Shown: piece after piece, positions 24,789 to 33,384 of the stretch | Position numbering within the stretch: the first letter of the stretch is position 1 | How the letters are laid out: every line of letters begins with the position of its first letter | Assembly: GCA_029945665.1 (NCBI GenBank) | Contig: JAQSCZ010000097.1 | Coordinates: 1 to 64,000, forward strand | DNA length: 64,000 nt | Source: a bacterium | GTDB taxonomy: Bacteria > Bacteroidota > Bacteroidia > NS11-12g > UBA955 | Reading direction: 5' to 3' | The notes under the pieces: model-generated | Seen by the model: the letters and a program-made list of their open reading frames with translations, nothing else | Databases searched by the model: none | What the model was told of the DNA's origin: nothing | Position numbers and translations under genes: made by a program

Positions 24789-26453
24789 ATGAAACATTTT
24801 ACCATTTGTCTTCTTTTATTTGTAGGTTTTGTGATTGTTGCAAAAGCCCAAGTACCAAGCGGTATAAATTACCAAGGTATAGCTCGAAATTCTACTGGTC
24901 AACCATTAGCGAACCAAACCATAGGGCTACAAATAAGCATTTACGATAGTACGACAACACGCACCGATGTCTATATTGAAAGTCGCACCCTTACCACCAA
25001 TGTACTTGGTTTGTATACATTGGTAATAGGGAAAGGCACAGTTATAAGCGGCCACTTTGATAGTATTCGATGGGAGAATAATGAAAAATGGATAGAAGTG
25101 CAAATAGATCCTAGTGGAGGCAAAAAATATACACTTAGAGGCATTCAACAATTAATGAGCGTTCCTTATGCCTTGTTTGCGGGCAATATAAAACCTCGCA
25201 ATGACTTACAAACATTAAGTTTAAAAAATGACAGCATCGTATTGAGTAAAAATGGAGGTGCTATTTGGCTCAATCAATTTTATGACAACACCGATTCTCA
25301 AAAATTGATTAAGAAAAACAACAGTTTAAAAATTAGCAATGGCAATACCGTTATTTTAAATGATGAAGACAGTACCAATGAAATTCAAAACCTTAGCATT
25401 TCGCGTGACACTATTCGTCTTTCCAAAAGTAGTAAGATAATTAAACTACCTGATCCTTTAGATGCAATTGAGGAAGCTATGGGTTGTGTTTTTGTGCACC
25501 GCTATTGCACTGGCGATGGTAGTCTTTCGAATCCTTGGAAATCAAGTGACAAATCGGCTGGGATTTTTGAAGCCATTAAACATTTAACCATCACGAAACG
25601 CATTGTCTATTTCAAACCAGGCTATTATTTTACAAGTGGGGCCTTAGATGTTGATTTTTCAAAACTATTACCCAACCTCAGTAATTCTGTATGGAAAACC
25701 ACTTTTTCTGGTTATGGTATAGAATTTCAAGGTCACAATGCCAGTATCTACGTAAATGGAGGCGGTCCATTAACAGGTGGCAAACCCGGTATTGTGTTCA
25801 ATTGGAAAGGTGAGCATGCCTTTTATTGGAAATTCTCTGGACTACAATTTTATGGTGTGGTGGATACCGCACTCGTACAATTTGGCAATAGCTATGAGTT
25901 CCCTTGGAATGGTTGCGAATTTGATATAATAGGCAACAATGGATATGTTGATGCTAACTATGCAACCAAAGCTTCTCGGGCCTCTGCTATTAAAGTTTGT
26001 TGGCCTTTAGATTGTCGTATGCATTTAGTGGGTGTTTGTGCAACAGGTTGTGGTGTAGAATTAGAAACGGCTACTTTCTGTACCATTAGTGGGTGTTTCA
26101 GCAATACGCTAATACCGAATACGAATACCATTTACAGCAATTCTTATGGCCTGAAACTCATCAATTGTCAGAGTAATACCTTTACGCACATGGACTTAGA
26201 GATTACCCATACAGGAATTAAATTTGAGCAATGGAGTATGCAAAATACGTTCTCTGCTATCTTTGTTTCTTATGGCGATACGACAGGGGCTACATTTGAT
26301 AATAGCAAGCAAGTAACCAATGGTAAAAATGTCATTATTTCCATTCGCAGCGGCGGTACCGCACAAGCACCGAATTTACCGATTGCACAAAAATTATTTA
26401 GCAATAACAGTGATGCGACCAAGGTTAATATTATGAATTATTTCGGTTGGTAA
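24789..26453 (+). CDS. secreted protein with Bacteroidota tail-fibre-like N domain and predicted beta-helix
   Basis: 554 aa. Signal peptide (MKHFTICLLLFVGFVIVAKAQ), then the recurrent N-terminal domain GINYQGIARNSTGQPLANQTI...YTLVIGKG...QLMSVPYALFAG (about 22-145), found at the head of many Bacteroidota surface and collagen-like proteins. After a coil-rich linker, residues about 250-540 have repeating short strands and Asn/Gly turns typical of a right-handed beta-helix (pectate-lyase-like), for instance GIVFNWKGEHAFYWKFSGLQFYG and GLKLINCQSNTFTHMDLEI. No catalytic set was recognised, and there is no T9SS CTD, unlike its operon partner. It may be an adhesin or glycan-binding protein; function unknown. 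Confidence 0.7.
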   Translation: MKHFTICLLLFVGFVIVAKAQVPSGINYQGIARNSTGQPLANQTIGLQISIYDSTTTRTDVYIESRTLTTNVLGLYTLVIGKGTVISGHFDSIRWENNEKWIEVQIDPSGGKKYTLRGIQQLMSVPYALFAGNIKPRNDLQTLSLKNDSIVLSKNGGAIWLNQFYDNTDSQKLIKKNNSLKISNGNTVILNDEDSTNEIQNLSISRDTIRLSKSSKIIKLPDPLDAIEEAMGCVFVHRYCTGDGSLSNPWKSSDKSAGIFEAIKHLTITKRIVYFKPGYYFTSGALDVDFSKLLPNLSNSVWKTTFSGYGIEFQGHNASIYVNGGGPLTGGKPGIVFNWKGEHAFYWKFSGLQFYGVVDTALVQFGNSYEFPWNGCEFDIIGNNGYVDANYATKASRASAIKVCWPLDCRMHLVGVCATGCGVELETATFCTISGCFSNTLIPNTNTIYSNSYGLKLINCQSNTFTHMDLEITHTGIKFEQWSMQNTFSAIFVSYGDTTGATFDNSKQVTNGKNVIISIRSGGTAQAPNLPIAQKLFSNNSDATKVNIMNYFGW

Positions 26454-26474
26454 AAAACATTGTCACATTACCAT

Positions 26475-26560
26475 ATGGGGATTGACATATTGGGTGTAGT
26501 TATTTTGGGTATCTAAACCCGAACGTAAAAGAATGCAAAACAAGTAATGAGGGTTCTCAT
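26475..26560 (-). pseudogene. 5' remnant of a second GH92 gene
   Basis: The minus strand has ATG at 26560 with a signal-peptide-like start (MRTLITCFAFFYVRV), a one-base frameshift and then TQNNYTQYVNP, identical to GH92 residues directly after its signal peptide. Homology stops near 26475, next to the end of the beta-helix gene. Upstream, 26561-26605 and 26762-26810 match the GH92 upstream region (23828-23873 and 23874-23915). So this is the truncated head of a paralogous or duplicated GH92 gene. Confidence 0.8.
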
Positions 26561-26613
26561 TTGATGAAGGGAAAGTATAAAAGCATTTTGATTATGCAAT
26601 ATTGTATTCTTTT

Positions 26614-26748
26614 TTAACCACGAAGTACACAAAAGAAAGGACCACACAAAGATCACAGAGAAAATTAATCAAAAAGGGACATATAATTTCTAATGGAAAA
26701 ACCTTTGTGAATTTTATGATGTATCAACTTCGTGTCCTTTGTGGTTAA
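26614..26748. mobile_element. 135-bp MITE-like intergenic repeat with terminal inverted repeats
   Basis: It begins TTAACCACGAAGTACACAAAAG and ends with the inverted counterpart CTTCGTGTCCTTTGTGGTTAA; about 18 of 21 positions pair. It interrupts the homology between the GH92 remnant's upstream region and the intact GH92 upstream region, so it is an insertion. It has no coding capacity. A partial relative lies at 20886-20938. Confidence 0.65.
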
Positions 26749-26819
26749 TCGCTTTAATTGTTTGTCATCTTATTTGCCAAAAGCGCAAATAAGTCGCCAA
26801 ACACAATCCCATTCCATCG

Positions 26820-26871
26820 ATAACTCCGGCCTGAAGGCCGGAGTTATATACATTTGACCCCGCTGGGGTCG
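26820..26871. repeat. two adjacent palindromes (CTCCGGCCTGAAGGCCGGAG and GACCCCGCTGGGGTC)
   Basis: A perfect 13-bp-arm palindrome (26820-26847, centre GA) is followed 8 bp later by GACCCCGCTGGGGTC (26856-26870), a single copy of the palindrome that forms the 86-bp array at 23941-24230. Both occupy the position upstream of the GH92 remnant that the array holds upstream of the intact gene. The bases from 26872 to 26974 show nothing recognisable. Confidence 0.85.
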
Positions 26872-26974
26872 GGGAACCAGTTAGAATATCTTTTCCAAAA
26901 AATAAGCAATTAAACGATTATCAATGTCGCATTTTGAATTATCAGCTATATTTGATGTTGTAATTATTTAATCA

Positions 26975-27186
26975 ATGCTTTTTATATTTTTAATTTCCCT
27001 CATGCTGTTATTTACTTTTGGCTTGGGTATTTATATCCTTATAATGGCAATTCAGGAAAAATTTCCAGTATAAAATTTGTCAAAAAACTATTCAAACCTC
27101 TATTTCTTATTATTTTCCCTATTGTAACATTTCTGCTTTTATACTATGAATATTTAGACTTCGTGAAAAGTTGGGAAAATTATTGA
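26975..27186 (+). pseudogene. possible frameshifted small membrane-protein gene
   Basis: ATG at 26975 opens 32 codons with a strong transmembrane helix (LFIFLISLMLLFTFGLGIYI) ending at a TAA. A frame shifted by two bases continues past it as KFVKKLFKPLFLIIFPIVTFLLLYYEYL-type sequence with a second helix and stops at 27184-27186. One frameshift would join them into about 70 aa with two helices. AT-rich DNA can mimic this, so support is weak. Confidence 0.25.
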
Positions 27187-27207
27187 TTTACCCCAAATTT
27201 ATGTCAC

Positions 27208-27239
27208 AAAAAAACCATCCGTTTTGAGCGAATGGTTTT
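27208..27239 (-). terminator. terminator of the ATP synthase operon
   Basis: AAAACCAT (27211-27218) pairs with ATGGTTTT (27232-27239), extended inward by two more pairs after one mismatch. On the minus strand it ends in a run of seven T residues. It lies 22 bp after the atpG stop. Confidence 0.8.
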
Positions 27240-27261
27240 CCATAAATATTTAAATTGGATT

Positions 27262-28149
27262 TTAACCGTTCAATGCTGCTGCACCACCCACGATTTCTGA
27301 AATTTCGTTGGTAATGGCTGCTTGTCTAGCACGGTTGTATTGTAACTTCAGTTGCTTTAATATCTCACCAGCATTGTCCGTTGCTTTATCCATAGAGATC
27401 ATACGCGCACCGTGTTCGCTGGCGAATGAATCTAATAAACTTCTATACAATTGTGTCTTTACTGCTCTTGGAATCAATTCCTCGAGTATCTCCACTTTAT
27501 TAGGTTCGAAAATATAATCGTTAGCAGTTGCTTTGCCTTTTGCTTTTTTGGTAACCGGTATTCCTACTGGCAACATTTGATCGTTGGTAACAATTTGAGT
27601 AGCGGCATTTTTAAATTTATTATAAACAACCTCTACTTGATTGTAGCTACCTGATAAAAACTTACTCAAGATAAAATCACCAATCATGAAAACATTCTCA
27701 TTGTTCAAACTACTAAAAGTTTGCATATAAGTGGTATTCATTGGCAAGTTATACTTTTTTAAAGATTCGTATCCTTTTTTACCAACAAATAACAATTCAA
27801 CTTTATTGGCTTTAACTTGCTCAGCATAATCATTCTCGATTAAAAATTTAGTTCTTTTGATAACGTTGGCGTTAAAACCACCGCATAATCCTCTGTCGCT
27901 AGTAACAACGACCAATAACACTTTTTCTAATTTAGAGGCATTGAAGAATTTCGCCAACTTTTCGTCATCTACACTGTCTGCTAGATTTTGCAAAATACTG
28001 TTTAATTTATCTGCATAAGGACGCATTTGAAAAATAGCACTCTGAGCCTTTCTCAACTTAGTAGCAGATACCAATTTCATTGCCTTGGTAATCTGTTGTG
28101 TTGAGATGGTAGAGCTTATTCTACTCCTTACTTCTTTTAAATTAGCCAT
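27262..28149 (-). CDS. atpG: F0F1 ATP synthase subunit gamma
   Basis: 295 aa. The central rotor shaft of F1. The N-terminal helix (LKEVRSRISSTISTQQITKAMKLVSATKLRKAQ) and C-terminal helix (MISMDKATDNAGEILKQLKLQYNRARQAAITNEISEI, quoted in part) form the coiled coil, with a Rossmann-like middle (LLVVVTSDRGLCGGFNANV). Full length. It is the last gene of the minus-strand ATP synthase cluster and is followed by a terminator; atpD and atpC are not in the window. Confidence 0.97.
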   Translation of the reverse strand: MANLKEVRSRISSTISTQQITKAMKLVSATKLRKAQSAIFQMRPYADKLNSILQNLADSVDDEKLAKFFNASKLEKVLLVVVTSDRGLCGGFNANVIKRTKFLIENDYAEQVKANKVELLFVGKKGYESLKKYNLPMNTTYMQTFSSLNNENVFMIGDFILSKFLSGSYNQVEVVYNKFKNAATQIVTNDQMLPVGIPVTKKAKGKATANDYIFEPNKVEILEELIPRAVKTQLYRSLLDSFASEHGARMISMDKATDNAGEILKQLKLQYNRARQAAITNEISEIVGGAAALNG

Positions 28150-28167
28150 GTCGTTTTACGAAAAATA

Positions 28168-29748
28168 TTAAGCGGTATAATTGGAAGCTAACTCTTTACA
28201 AACTTGCTCAAGAACAGCTGTAATGGTATCATCAATTTTACCTGCTGCTAAGCTATTCAAAGTATCTTTGTGTTTGCGTTCCATGAAATCTAAGAATTCT
28301 GCTTCGAATTCTCTTACTTTATTAACAGGAATACTATTTAAAGCGCCTTTAGTACCAAGATAAATGATTGCAGTTTGTTGATCAACTCTCAATGGTGAAT
28401 ACTGACCTTGTTTCAAGATTTCTACGTTACGTGAACCTTTTTCCAAAACTGCTTTTGTAGCAGAATCTAAGTCAGAACCAAATTTAGCAAACGCTTCCAA
28501 TTCACGGTATTGGGCTTGATCTAATTTCAAAGTACCAGCTACCTTTTTCATTGATTTAATTTGCGCGTTACCACCCACACGAGATACAGATATACCTACG
28601 TTAATAGCAGGACGAACACCTGAGTTAAACAAGTTTGATTCTAAGAATATCTGACCATCTGTAATTGAAATTACGTTGGTTGGAATATAAGCAGATACGT
28701 CACCCGCTTGTGTTTCGATAATTGGCAATGCTGTTAATGAACCACCACCTTTAACTTTACCTTTTAATGAAGGCGGTAAGTCATTCATGTTTTGAGTAAT
28801 TGCATCAGAAGCATTCAATTTACAAGCTCTTTCAAGCAAACGACTGTGTAAATAAAACACGTCACCTGGATAAGCCTCACGTCCTGGTGGACGTCTTAAC
28901 AACAAGGACACCTCACGGTAAGCCACCGCTTGTTTAGACAAATCATCATAAACAATTAAAGCTGGCAAACCTCTGTCTCTGAAAAACTCACCAATTGCAG
29001 CACCTGCCATAGGAGCAAAGAATTGCAACGGAGCTGGCGCAGAAGAAGAGGCTGTTAATACCACTGTGTATGGCATAGCACCTTTTTCTTCTAATGTTTT
29101 TACAACTTGCTTAACCGTAGATTCTTTCTGACCAATGGCCACATAAATACAATATACTGGTTGACCTTTTGCGTAAAATTCTTTTTGGTTGATAATGGTA
29201 TCGATAGCAACTGCAGTTTTACCTGTCTGTCTATCACCAATGATTAACTCACGTTGACCTCTACCAATAGGAATCATTGCATCGATAGATTTGATACCTG
29301 TTTGCAAAGGCTCTTTTACTGGTTCACGGAACAATACACCCGGTGCTTTACGCTCCAAAGGCATTTCGTACATTTCGCCAGTCAATGGACCTTTACCATC
29401 TATTGGTTCGCCAAGGGTATTAATAACACGGCCTAACATACCTTCGGTTACATTAATCGAAGCGATTTTACCTGTTCTGCGAACGGTATCACCTTCTTTA
29501 ATTAAAGTACTACTACCGAATAATACGGCACCAATGTTATCTTCTTCAAGGTTCAATACAATGGCTTTCATGCCATTTTCAAATTCAATCAATTCACCTG
29601 ATTGAACCTGGGTAAGACCGTGGATACGGGCAATACCATCACCTACTTGAAGTACAGTACCGACTTGTTCTAATTCGGCTTCTGTTTTAAAGTTTGTTAT
29701 CTGTTGTTTCAGAATTGCTGAAACTTCATCAGGTCTAATTTCTGCCAT
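28168..29748 (-). CDS. atpA: F0F1 ATP synthase subunit alpha
   Basis: 526 aa, the non-catalytic nucleotide-binding subunit of the F1 hexamer. P-loop [11 protein letters not shown] lies near residue 172; the N-terminal beta-barrel contains the [17 protein letters not shown] stretch, and the signature [14 protein letters not shown] is near the C-terminal third. Length and motif order are normal. It is 11 bp downstream of atpH and 18 bp upstream of atpG. Confidence 0.98.
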   Translation of the reverse strand: MAEIRPDEVSAILKQQITNFKTEAELEQVGTVLQVGDGIARIHGLTQVQSGELIEFENGMKAIVLNLEEDNIGAVLFGSSTLIKEGDTVRRTGKIASINVTEGMLGRVINTLGEPIDGKGPLTGEMYEMPLERKAPGVLFREPVKEPLQTGIKSIDAMIPIGRGQRELIIGDRQTGKTAVAIDTIINQKEFYAKGQPVYCIYVAIGQKESTVKQVVKTLEEKGAMPYTVVLTASSSAPAPLQFFAPMAGAAIGEFFRDRGLPALIVYDDLSKQAVAYREVSLLLRRPPGREAYPGDVFYLHSRLLERACKLNASDAITQNMNDLPPSLKGKVKGGGSLTALPIIETQAGDVSAYIPTNVISITDGQIFLESNLFNSGVRPAINVGISVSRVGGNAQIKSMKKVAGTLKLDQAQYRELEAFAKFGSDLDSATKAVLEKGSRNVEILKQGQYSPLRVDQQTAIIYLGTKGALNSIPVNKVREFEAEFLDFMERKHKDTLNSLAAGKIDDTITAVLEQVCKELASNYTA

Positions 29749-29759
29749 GATTTATTATT

Positions 29760-30299
29760 TTATGCGATGTTTAATTCTTTTTTAAGGTTTCTCAATTTGG
29801 CTGCAATACTGCTATCAAGCAAGTTATCGCCAAATTTAATGACTAATCCACCAATTACTGATGCATTAATTGTGCTGTGCAATTCGATTGACTTAGCACC
29901 TGTTTTATCCATTACAAATTGTTTAATACTTTGTAATGTTTGATCGTCTACAGCAACTGCAGATTCTATATTTACTTTCTGTATACCTTGATGCGCTCTA
30001 TAAGCTGTTAGGAATGATTCAGCAATTTCTGATAAAACATCTTCTCTGTTTTTAGAACAAACCAGGGCAATCAAATTGATGGTTAATTCATCAAAATTTT
30101 TGAAAATAGTTTTCAAAGCCAATAACTTCTGATCACCATTGATAATAGGATTTGACAACACATTTCTTAAATCTTTACTTGATTGACAAGTATCGAAAAG
30201 CGTTTGCATATTATCTGCAACTACCGATAGTTTATTATCGGCAATGGCTTGTTGAATCAGCGCTTGTGCGTATCGATTGGCTATTTTAATTTCTGACAT
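29760..30299 (-). CDS. atpH: F0F1 ATP synthase subunit delta
   Basis: 179 aa peripheral-stalk subunit linking F1 to subunit b (OSCP homologue). The N-terminal six-helix domain starts ANRYAQALIQQAI, and the C-terminal signature is GGLVIKFGDNLLDSSIAAKLRNLKKEL. Family length is normal. It is 3 bp downstream of atpF and 11 bp before atpA. Confidence 0.95.
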   Translation of the reverse strand: MSEIKIANRYAQALIQQAIADNKLSVVADNMQTLFDTCQSSKDLRNVLSNPIINGDQKLLALKTIFKNFDELTINLIALVCSKNREDVLSEIAESFLTAYRAHQGIQKVNIESAVAVDDQTLQSIKQFVMDKTGAKSIELHSTINASVIGGLVIKFGDNLLDSSIAAKLRNLKKELNIA

Positions 30300-30302
30300 T
30301 GA

Positions 30303-30812
30303 TTAAGCGATCGCTTGTTGATTGTTGTTCAGGTTGTTAACTTGACTAGCTATGATAGCTTGTTGTTCTGCAGAATTCGACAATTGATTACTAATCAATT
30401 TTTCGGCAATATTTACAGACAAAGAGGCTACTTGACCTTTTAACTCAGCAATAGCGCTTTGCTTTTGCTTGCTAATTTCTTCGGTGGCTCTTTGAATGAT
30501 ACGTTTACCTTCTTCTTCGGCAGACTTTTTAGCTTCGGCTATGATTTCATTTTTCATATCCCTCGCTTCTTTTAATATCTGGTCGCGTTCTTCTCTTGCT
30601 TGTTTGTGCAAAGCCTCATTATCGCTGTTCATTTTTGCCATTTGCTCACGCGCAATTTCAGCCGATTTTAAAGCTTCGTCGATAGAGTGTTCTCTTTCGT
30701 GTAAAGCCGTTAAAATTGGTTTCCAAGCGAATTTCTTTAGCAAGAACATTAACAAGCCAAATACCAATAACATCCAAAAGGTAAGACCTAAACCGGGTAA
30801 TACTAAATCCAT
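30303..30812 (-). CDS. atpF: F0F1 ATP synthase subunit b
   Basis: 169 aa peripheral-stalk subunit. One N-terminal membrane helix (LGLTFWMLLVFGLLMFLLKKF) is followed by a long charged right-handed coiled coil (about 35-150), as expected. There is a single b gene, with no b' partner in the cluster. It lies between atpE and atpH. Confidence 0.95.
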   Translation of the reverse strand: MDLVLPGLGLTFWMLLVFGLLMFLLKKFAWKPILTALHEREHSIDEALKSAEIAREQMAKMNSDNEALHKQAREERDQILKEARDMKNEIIAEAKKSAEEEGKRIIQRATEEISKQKQSAIAELKGQVASLSVNIAEKLISNQLSNSAEQQAIIASQVNNLNNNQQAIA

Positions 30813-30888
30813 TTTTTTATTTGTTTTTAATTAATGTAAAATCAGCAGGAGAAGGTCATTCTCCTGCTAATCTGTGGTATCGTTGTTA

Positions 30889-31179
<291 letters not shown>

Positions 31180-32397
31180 TTAATGGTGGTCTTCAGCATG
31201 GTGGTGTTCTTCTGTTGCAGAACCGATGTAAAGTGATGCCAAAAGGGTGAATACATAGGCTTGTAAGAATGCTACTAGCAATTCTAACACACTCATGAAT
31301 AAGGTAAAGGCTACAGATAAGACAGATGCACCATATCCAGCACCTACACTTTTCTGCCCGAAGATAAAGATTAAGCTAAAGAAACCTAAGATGATAATGT
31401 GACCAGCAGTAATGTTAGCGAATAAACGCAACATCAATACAAATGGTTTCAATACCACACCTATAATTTCGATAGGGATTAACAATATCCATAAGCCAAC
31501 AGGAACATCTGGCATAAAGATGTGTTTCCAATAATGTTTGTTACCAGAGAAATTAACAACAACAAATACCACTAAGGCTAATATCATGGTTACAGCAATA
31601 TTTCCAGTAAGGTTCGCTCCAAAAGGGAAAATTGGAATTAAACCCATTAGGTTATTGATGAAAATAAAGAAAAATATTGTTAACAATAAAGGCAAGAAAC
31701 GGCCGTAATGTTTACCAACTGATGGCTTAATTACTTCGTCTCTTAAAAATATAATCAATGGTTCGATTAAAGATTGTAAACCCTTAGGCGATGCTTTACC
31801 TCTTGTTTTGTATGATTTAGCAACCGTTAGGAAAATAACCAATATTAAAATAGCACCTATTAATAAGGCCATTACATTTTTAGTAATTGAGAAATCCATA
31901 GGTTTAGCGTTTAATACCGCCTTTTTTTCCCCAATTTCAATTGCACCTTCAGCATTGGTATTATAAATATGACCATCATGTAGTTTATAAAAATTTCCTT
32001 TACTTTCTACTACTGCATGACCATGATTAAATTTAGAAGAAGAAAACGAGTGCAAACCATTGTCATATAGAATAATAGGTAAAGGGACGCTTACGGCATG
32101 TCCATTCCAATCCAAAATATGCCAATCATGTGCATCTTTAACGTGTTCCAAAATCATTTTGCCAGGATTAAAAACCTCATGGCCCTCTTCGGGCGTACCT
32201 TTATGGGCATCCAAATGAGAATATTCCTCATCATCTAATGAATCTGAAGTTGAAATATCTGCGTTTTTTATTTCCTGCGTTGGATGGTTCACATGCTCAT
32301 TCGCGAAGGAAAAAACAGGTGAAAAAAGCGTAAAAACAAAAATCAGAACAAATAATTGTAGTTTACTTAAAATTGAAAGTCCTTTATTTTCGGGCAT
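31180..32397 (-). CDS. atpB: F0F1 ATP synthase subunit a
   Basis: 405 aa from the ATG at 32397 (in-frame ATG at 32406 and an upstream start at 32460 also exist; 32397 gives the least overlap with the preceding gene). A Bacteroidota-type N-terminal extension includes a signal-peptide-like helix (KLQLFVLIFVFTLFSPVFSFA) and a His/Asp-rich periplasmic region of about 150 residues. The a-subunit core follows, with the essential Arg in LRLFANITAGH. It forms the proton half-channels with the c-ring. The C terminus is His-rich (EEHHHAEDHH). Confidence 0.95.
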   Translation of the reverse strand: MPENKGLSILSKLQLFVLIFVFTLFSPVFSFANEHVNHPTQEIKNADISTSDSLDDEEYSHLDAHKGTPEEGHEVFNPGKMILEHVKDAHDWHILDWNGHAVSVPLPIILYDNGLHSFSSSKFNHGHAVVESKGNFYKLHDGHIYNTNAEGAIEIGEKKAVLNAKPMDFSITKNVMALLIGAILILVIFLTVAKSYKTRGKASPKGLQSLIEPLIIFLRDEVIKPSVGKHYGRFLPLLLTIFFFIFINNLMGLIPIFPFGANLTGNIAVTMILALVVFVVVNFSGNKHYWKHIFMPDVPVGLWILLIPIEIIGVVLKPFVLMLRLFANITAGHIIILGFFSLIFIFGQKSVGAGYGASVLSVAFTLFMSVLELLVAFLQAYVFTLLASLYIGSATEEHHHAEDHH

Positions 32398-32791
32398 CGT
32401 CACCATTTTTATCTTTTTCTGAATTGGTGCGCAATTTAGAAAGGATAAATTGAATTTCAAAGCCCGTATAAATAAAATATGTAATTAGCATAAAAACGAC
32501 TGCAAACTTATTTGGTATCGTACTAATATTGAGATAGATAACAATAAAAATTAATGCAAAAATCATTTTCAACCCCATCGATCCAAAATAAATTGCATTG
32601 AATTTGGATTGTGAAACATTTACAGCTCCCGAAATTTTTCGCATTGCAAACAAGGTATTGAGCAAAAAAACCAAGATGGCACCTAAAATCCAATATTTAT
32701 CATTCCAAGCAAATCTACTATTTGGAAGTATCAACGCTATGGCAATTAACAAAGCTGTAACGAATGGCAATTGCATTTTTTTTGAAATCAT
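32384..32791 (-). CDS. four-helix membrane protein in the atp operon (AtpI-like position)
   Basis: 135 aa with four predicted membrane helices (FVTALLIAIALILP, YWILGAILVFLLNTLFAM, GLKMIFALIFIVIYL, FAVVFMLITYFIYTGFEI) and a charged C-terminal tail. I do not see a certain family. Size, topology and place between atpZ and atpB recall AtpI, which helps c-ring assembly, so that role is a reasonable guess. It overlaps atpZ by 1 bp and atpB by about 14 bp, so it is certainly co-translated with the ATP synthase genes. Confidence 0.65.
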   Translation of the reverse strand: MISKKMQLPFVTALLIAIALILPNSRFAWNDKYWILGAILVFLLNTLFAMRKISGAVNVSQSKFNAIYFGSMGLKMIFALIFIVIYLNISTIPNKFAVVFMLITYFIYTGFEIQFILSKLRTNSEKDKNGDDARK

Positions 32792-32988
32792 TATAGTTTC
32801 TTGATTATATAATACATGGATGTAAAAATTCCTAGGAATACGCCTAAAAGTGTAAAGATCGGGAATTTGAACACAAAATACTTATCTAAATACTTACCTC
32901 CAAAGGTCAGAATTGTAATAATCGCAGCCATTTGCAATGCTATGGACGAGTATTTACCATAATCCGATAAAGGTGTTTTTTTTTGCAA
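32791..32988 (-). CDS. AtpZ/AtpI family protein
   Basis: 65 aa from a TTG at 32988, chosen because it lies 4 bp past the bactofilin stop and gives the usual family length; an ATG at 33039 would overlap bactofilin by 47 bp. Two membrane helices (YSSIALQMAAIITILTFGGKYLD and FPIFTLLGVFLGIFTSMYYIIK, shortened here) match the F0F1-ATPase-associated AtpZ family, thought to aid Mg2+/Ca2+ uptake or F0 assembly. It precedes the AtpI-like gene. Confidence 0.75.
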   Translation of the reverse strand: MQKKTPLSDYGKYSSIALQMAAIITILTFGGKYLDKYFVFKFPIFTLLGVFLGIFTSMYYIIKKL

Positions 32989-32992
32989 TGTA

Positions 32993-33367
32993 TTAACTTC
33001 CTGAAGTTGCAGTGGCTTTATGCATATAACAGTTGCCATTAAAAACTGCACCACTTTCGATAACTATTTTAGCAGTCTTGATATTGCCGTTGATTTTAGC
33101 AGTAGCTCTCAAAAACAATGTTTCAGCTATTTCAACATCCCCTTCAATTTTTCCAGAGATATCGGCACTACGCGCAATGGTATTTCCAATAATTTCTGCA
33201 CTCGCTCCAATGGCAATCTTTGACTTAGAAATAACATTGCCATGAATTCTTCCATCAACTCTTAAGTCACCGTCAGATGTGATATCACCTTTTATAAGGG
33301 TTGCAGTGCCTATCATATTTAAGGCTGAGCCTTGGTTATTGTCGGATTTGTTATTTTTATTCAACAT
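32993..33367 (-). CDS. bactofilin family cytoskeletal protein
   Basis: 124 aa from the ATG at 33367 (a TTG four codons upstream is less likely). The central DUF583/bactofilin beta-helix consists of about six repeats (ATLIKGDITSDGDLRVDGRI, KIAIGASAEIIGNTI, ISGKIEGDVEIAETLFLRAT, KINGNIKTAKIVIESGAVF) flanked by short unstructured ends. Bactofilins polymerise without nucleotide and scaffold cell-wall enzymes. It is directly downstream of a LytM-like gene, its usual partner type, and directly upstream of the ATP synthase genes. Confidence 0.93.
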   Translation of the reverse strand: MLNKNNKSDNNQGSALNMIGTATLIKGDITSDGDLRVDGRIHGNVISKSKIAIGASAEIIGNTIARSADISGKIEGDVEIAETLFLRATAKINGNIKTAKIVIESGAVFNGNCYMHKATATSGS

Positions 33368-33384
33368 TTTATAGTGCAATAATA

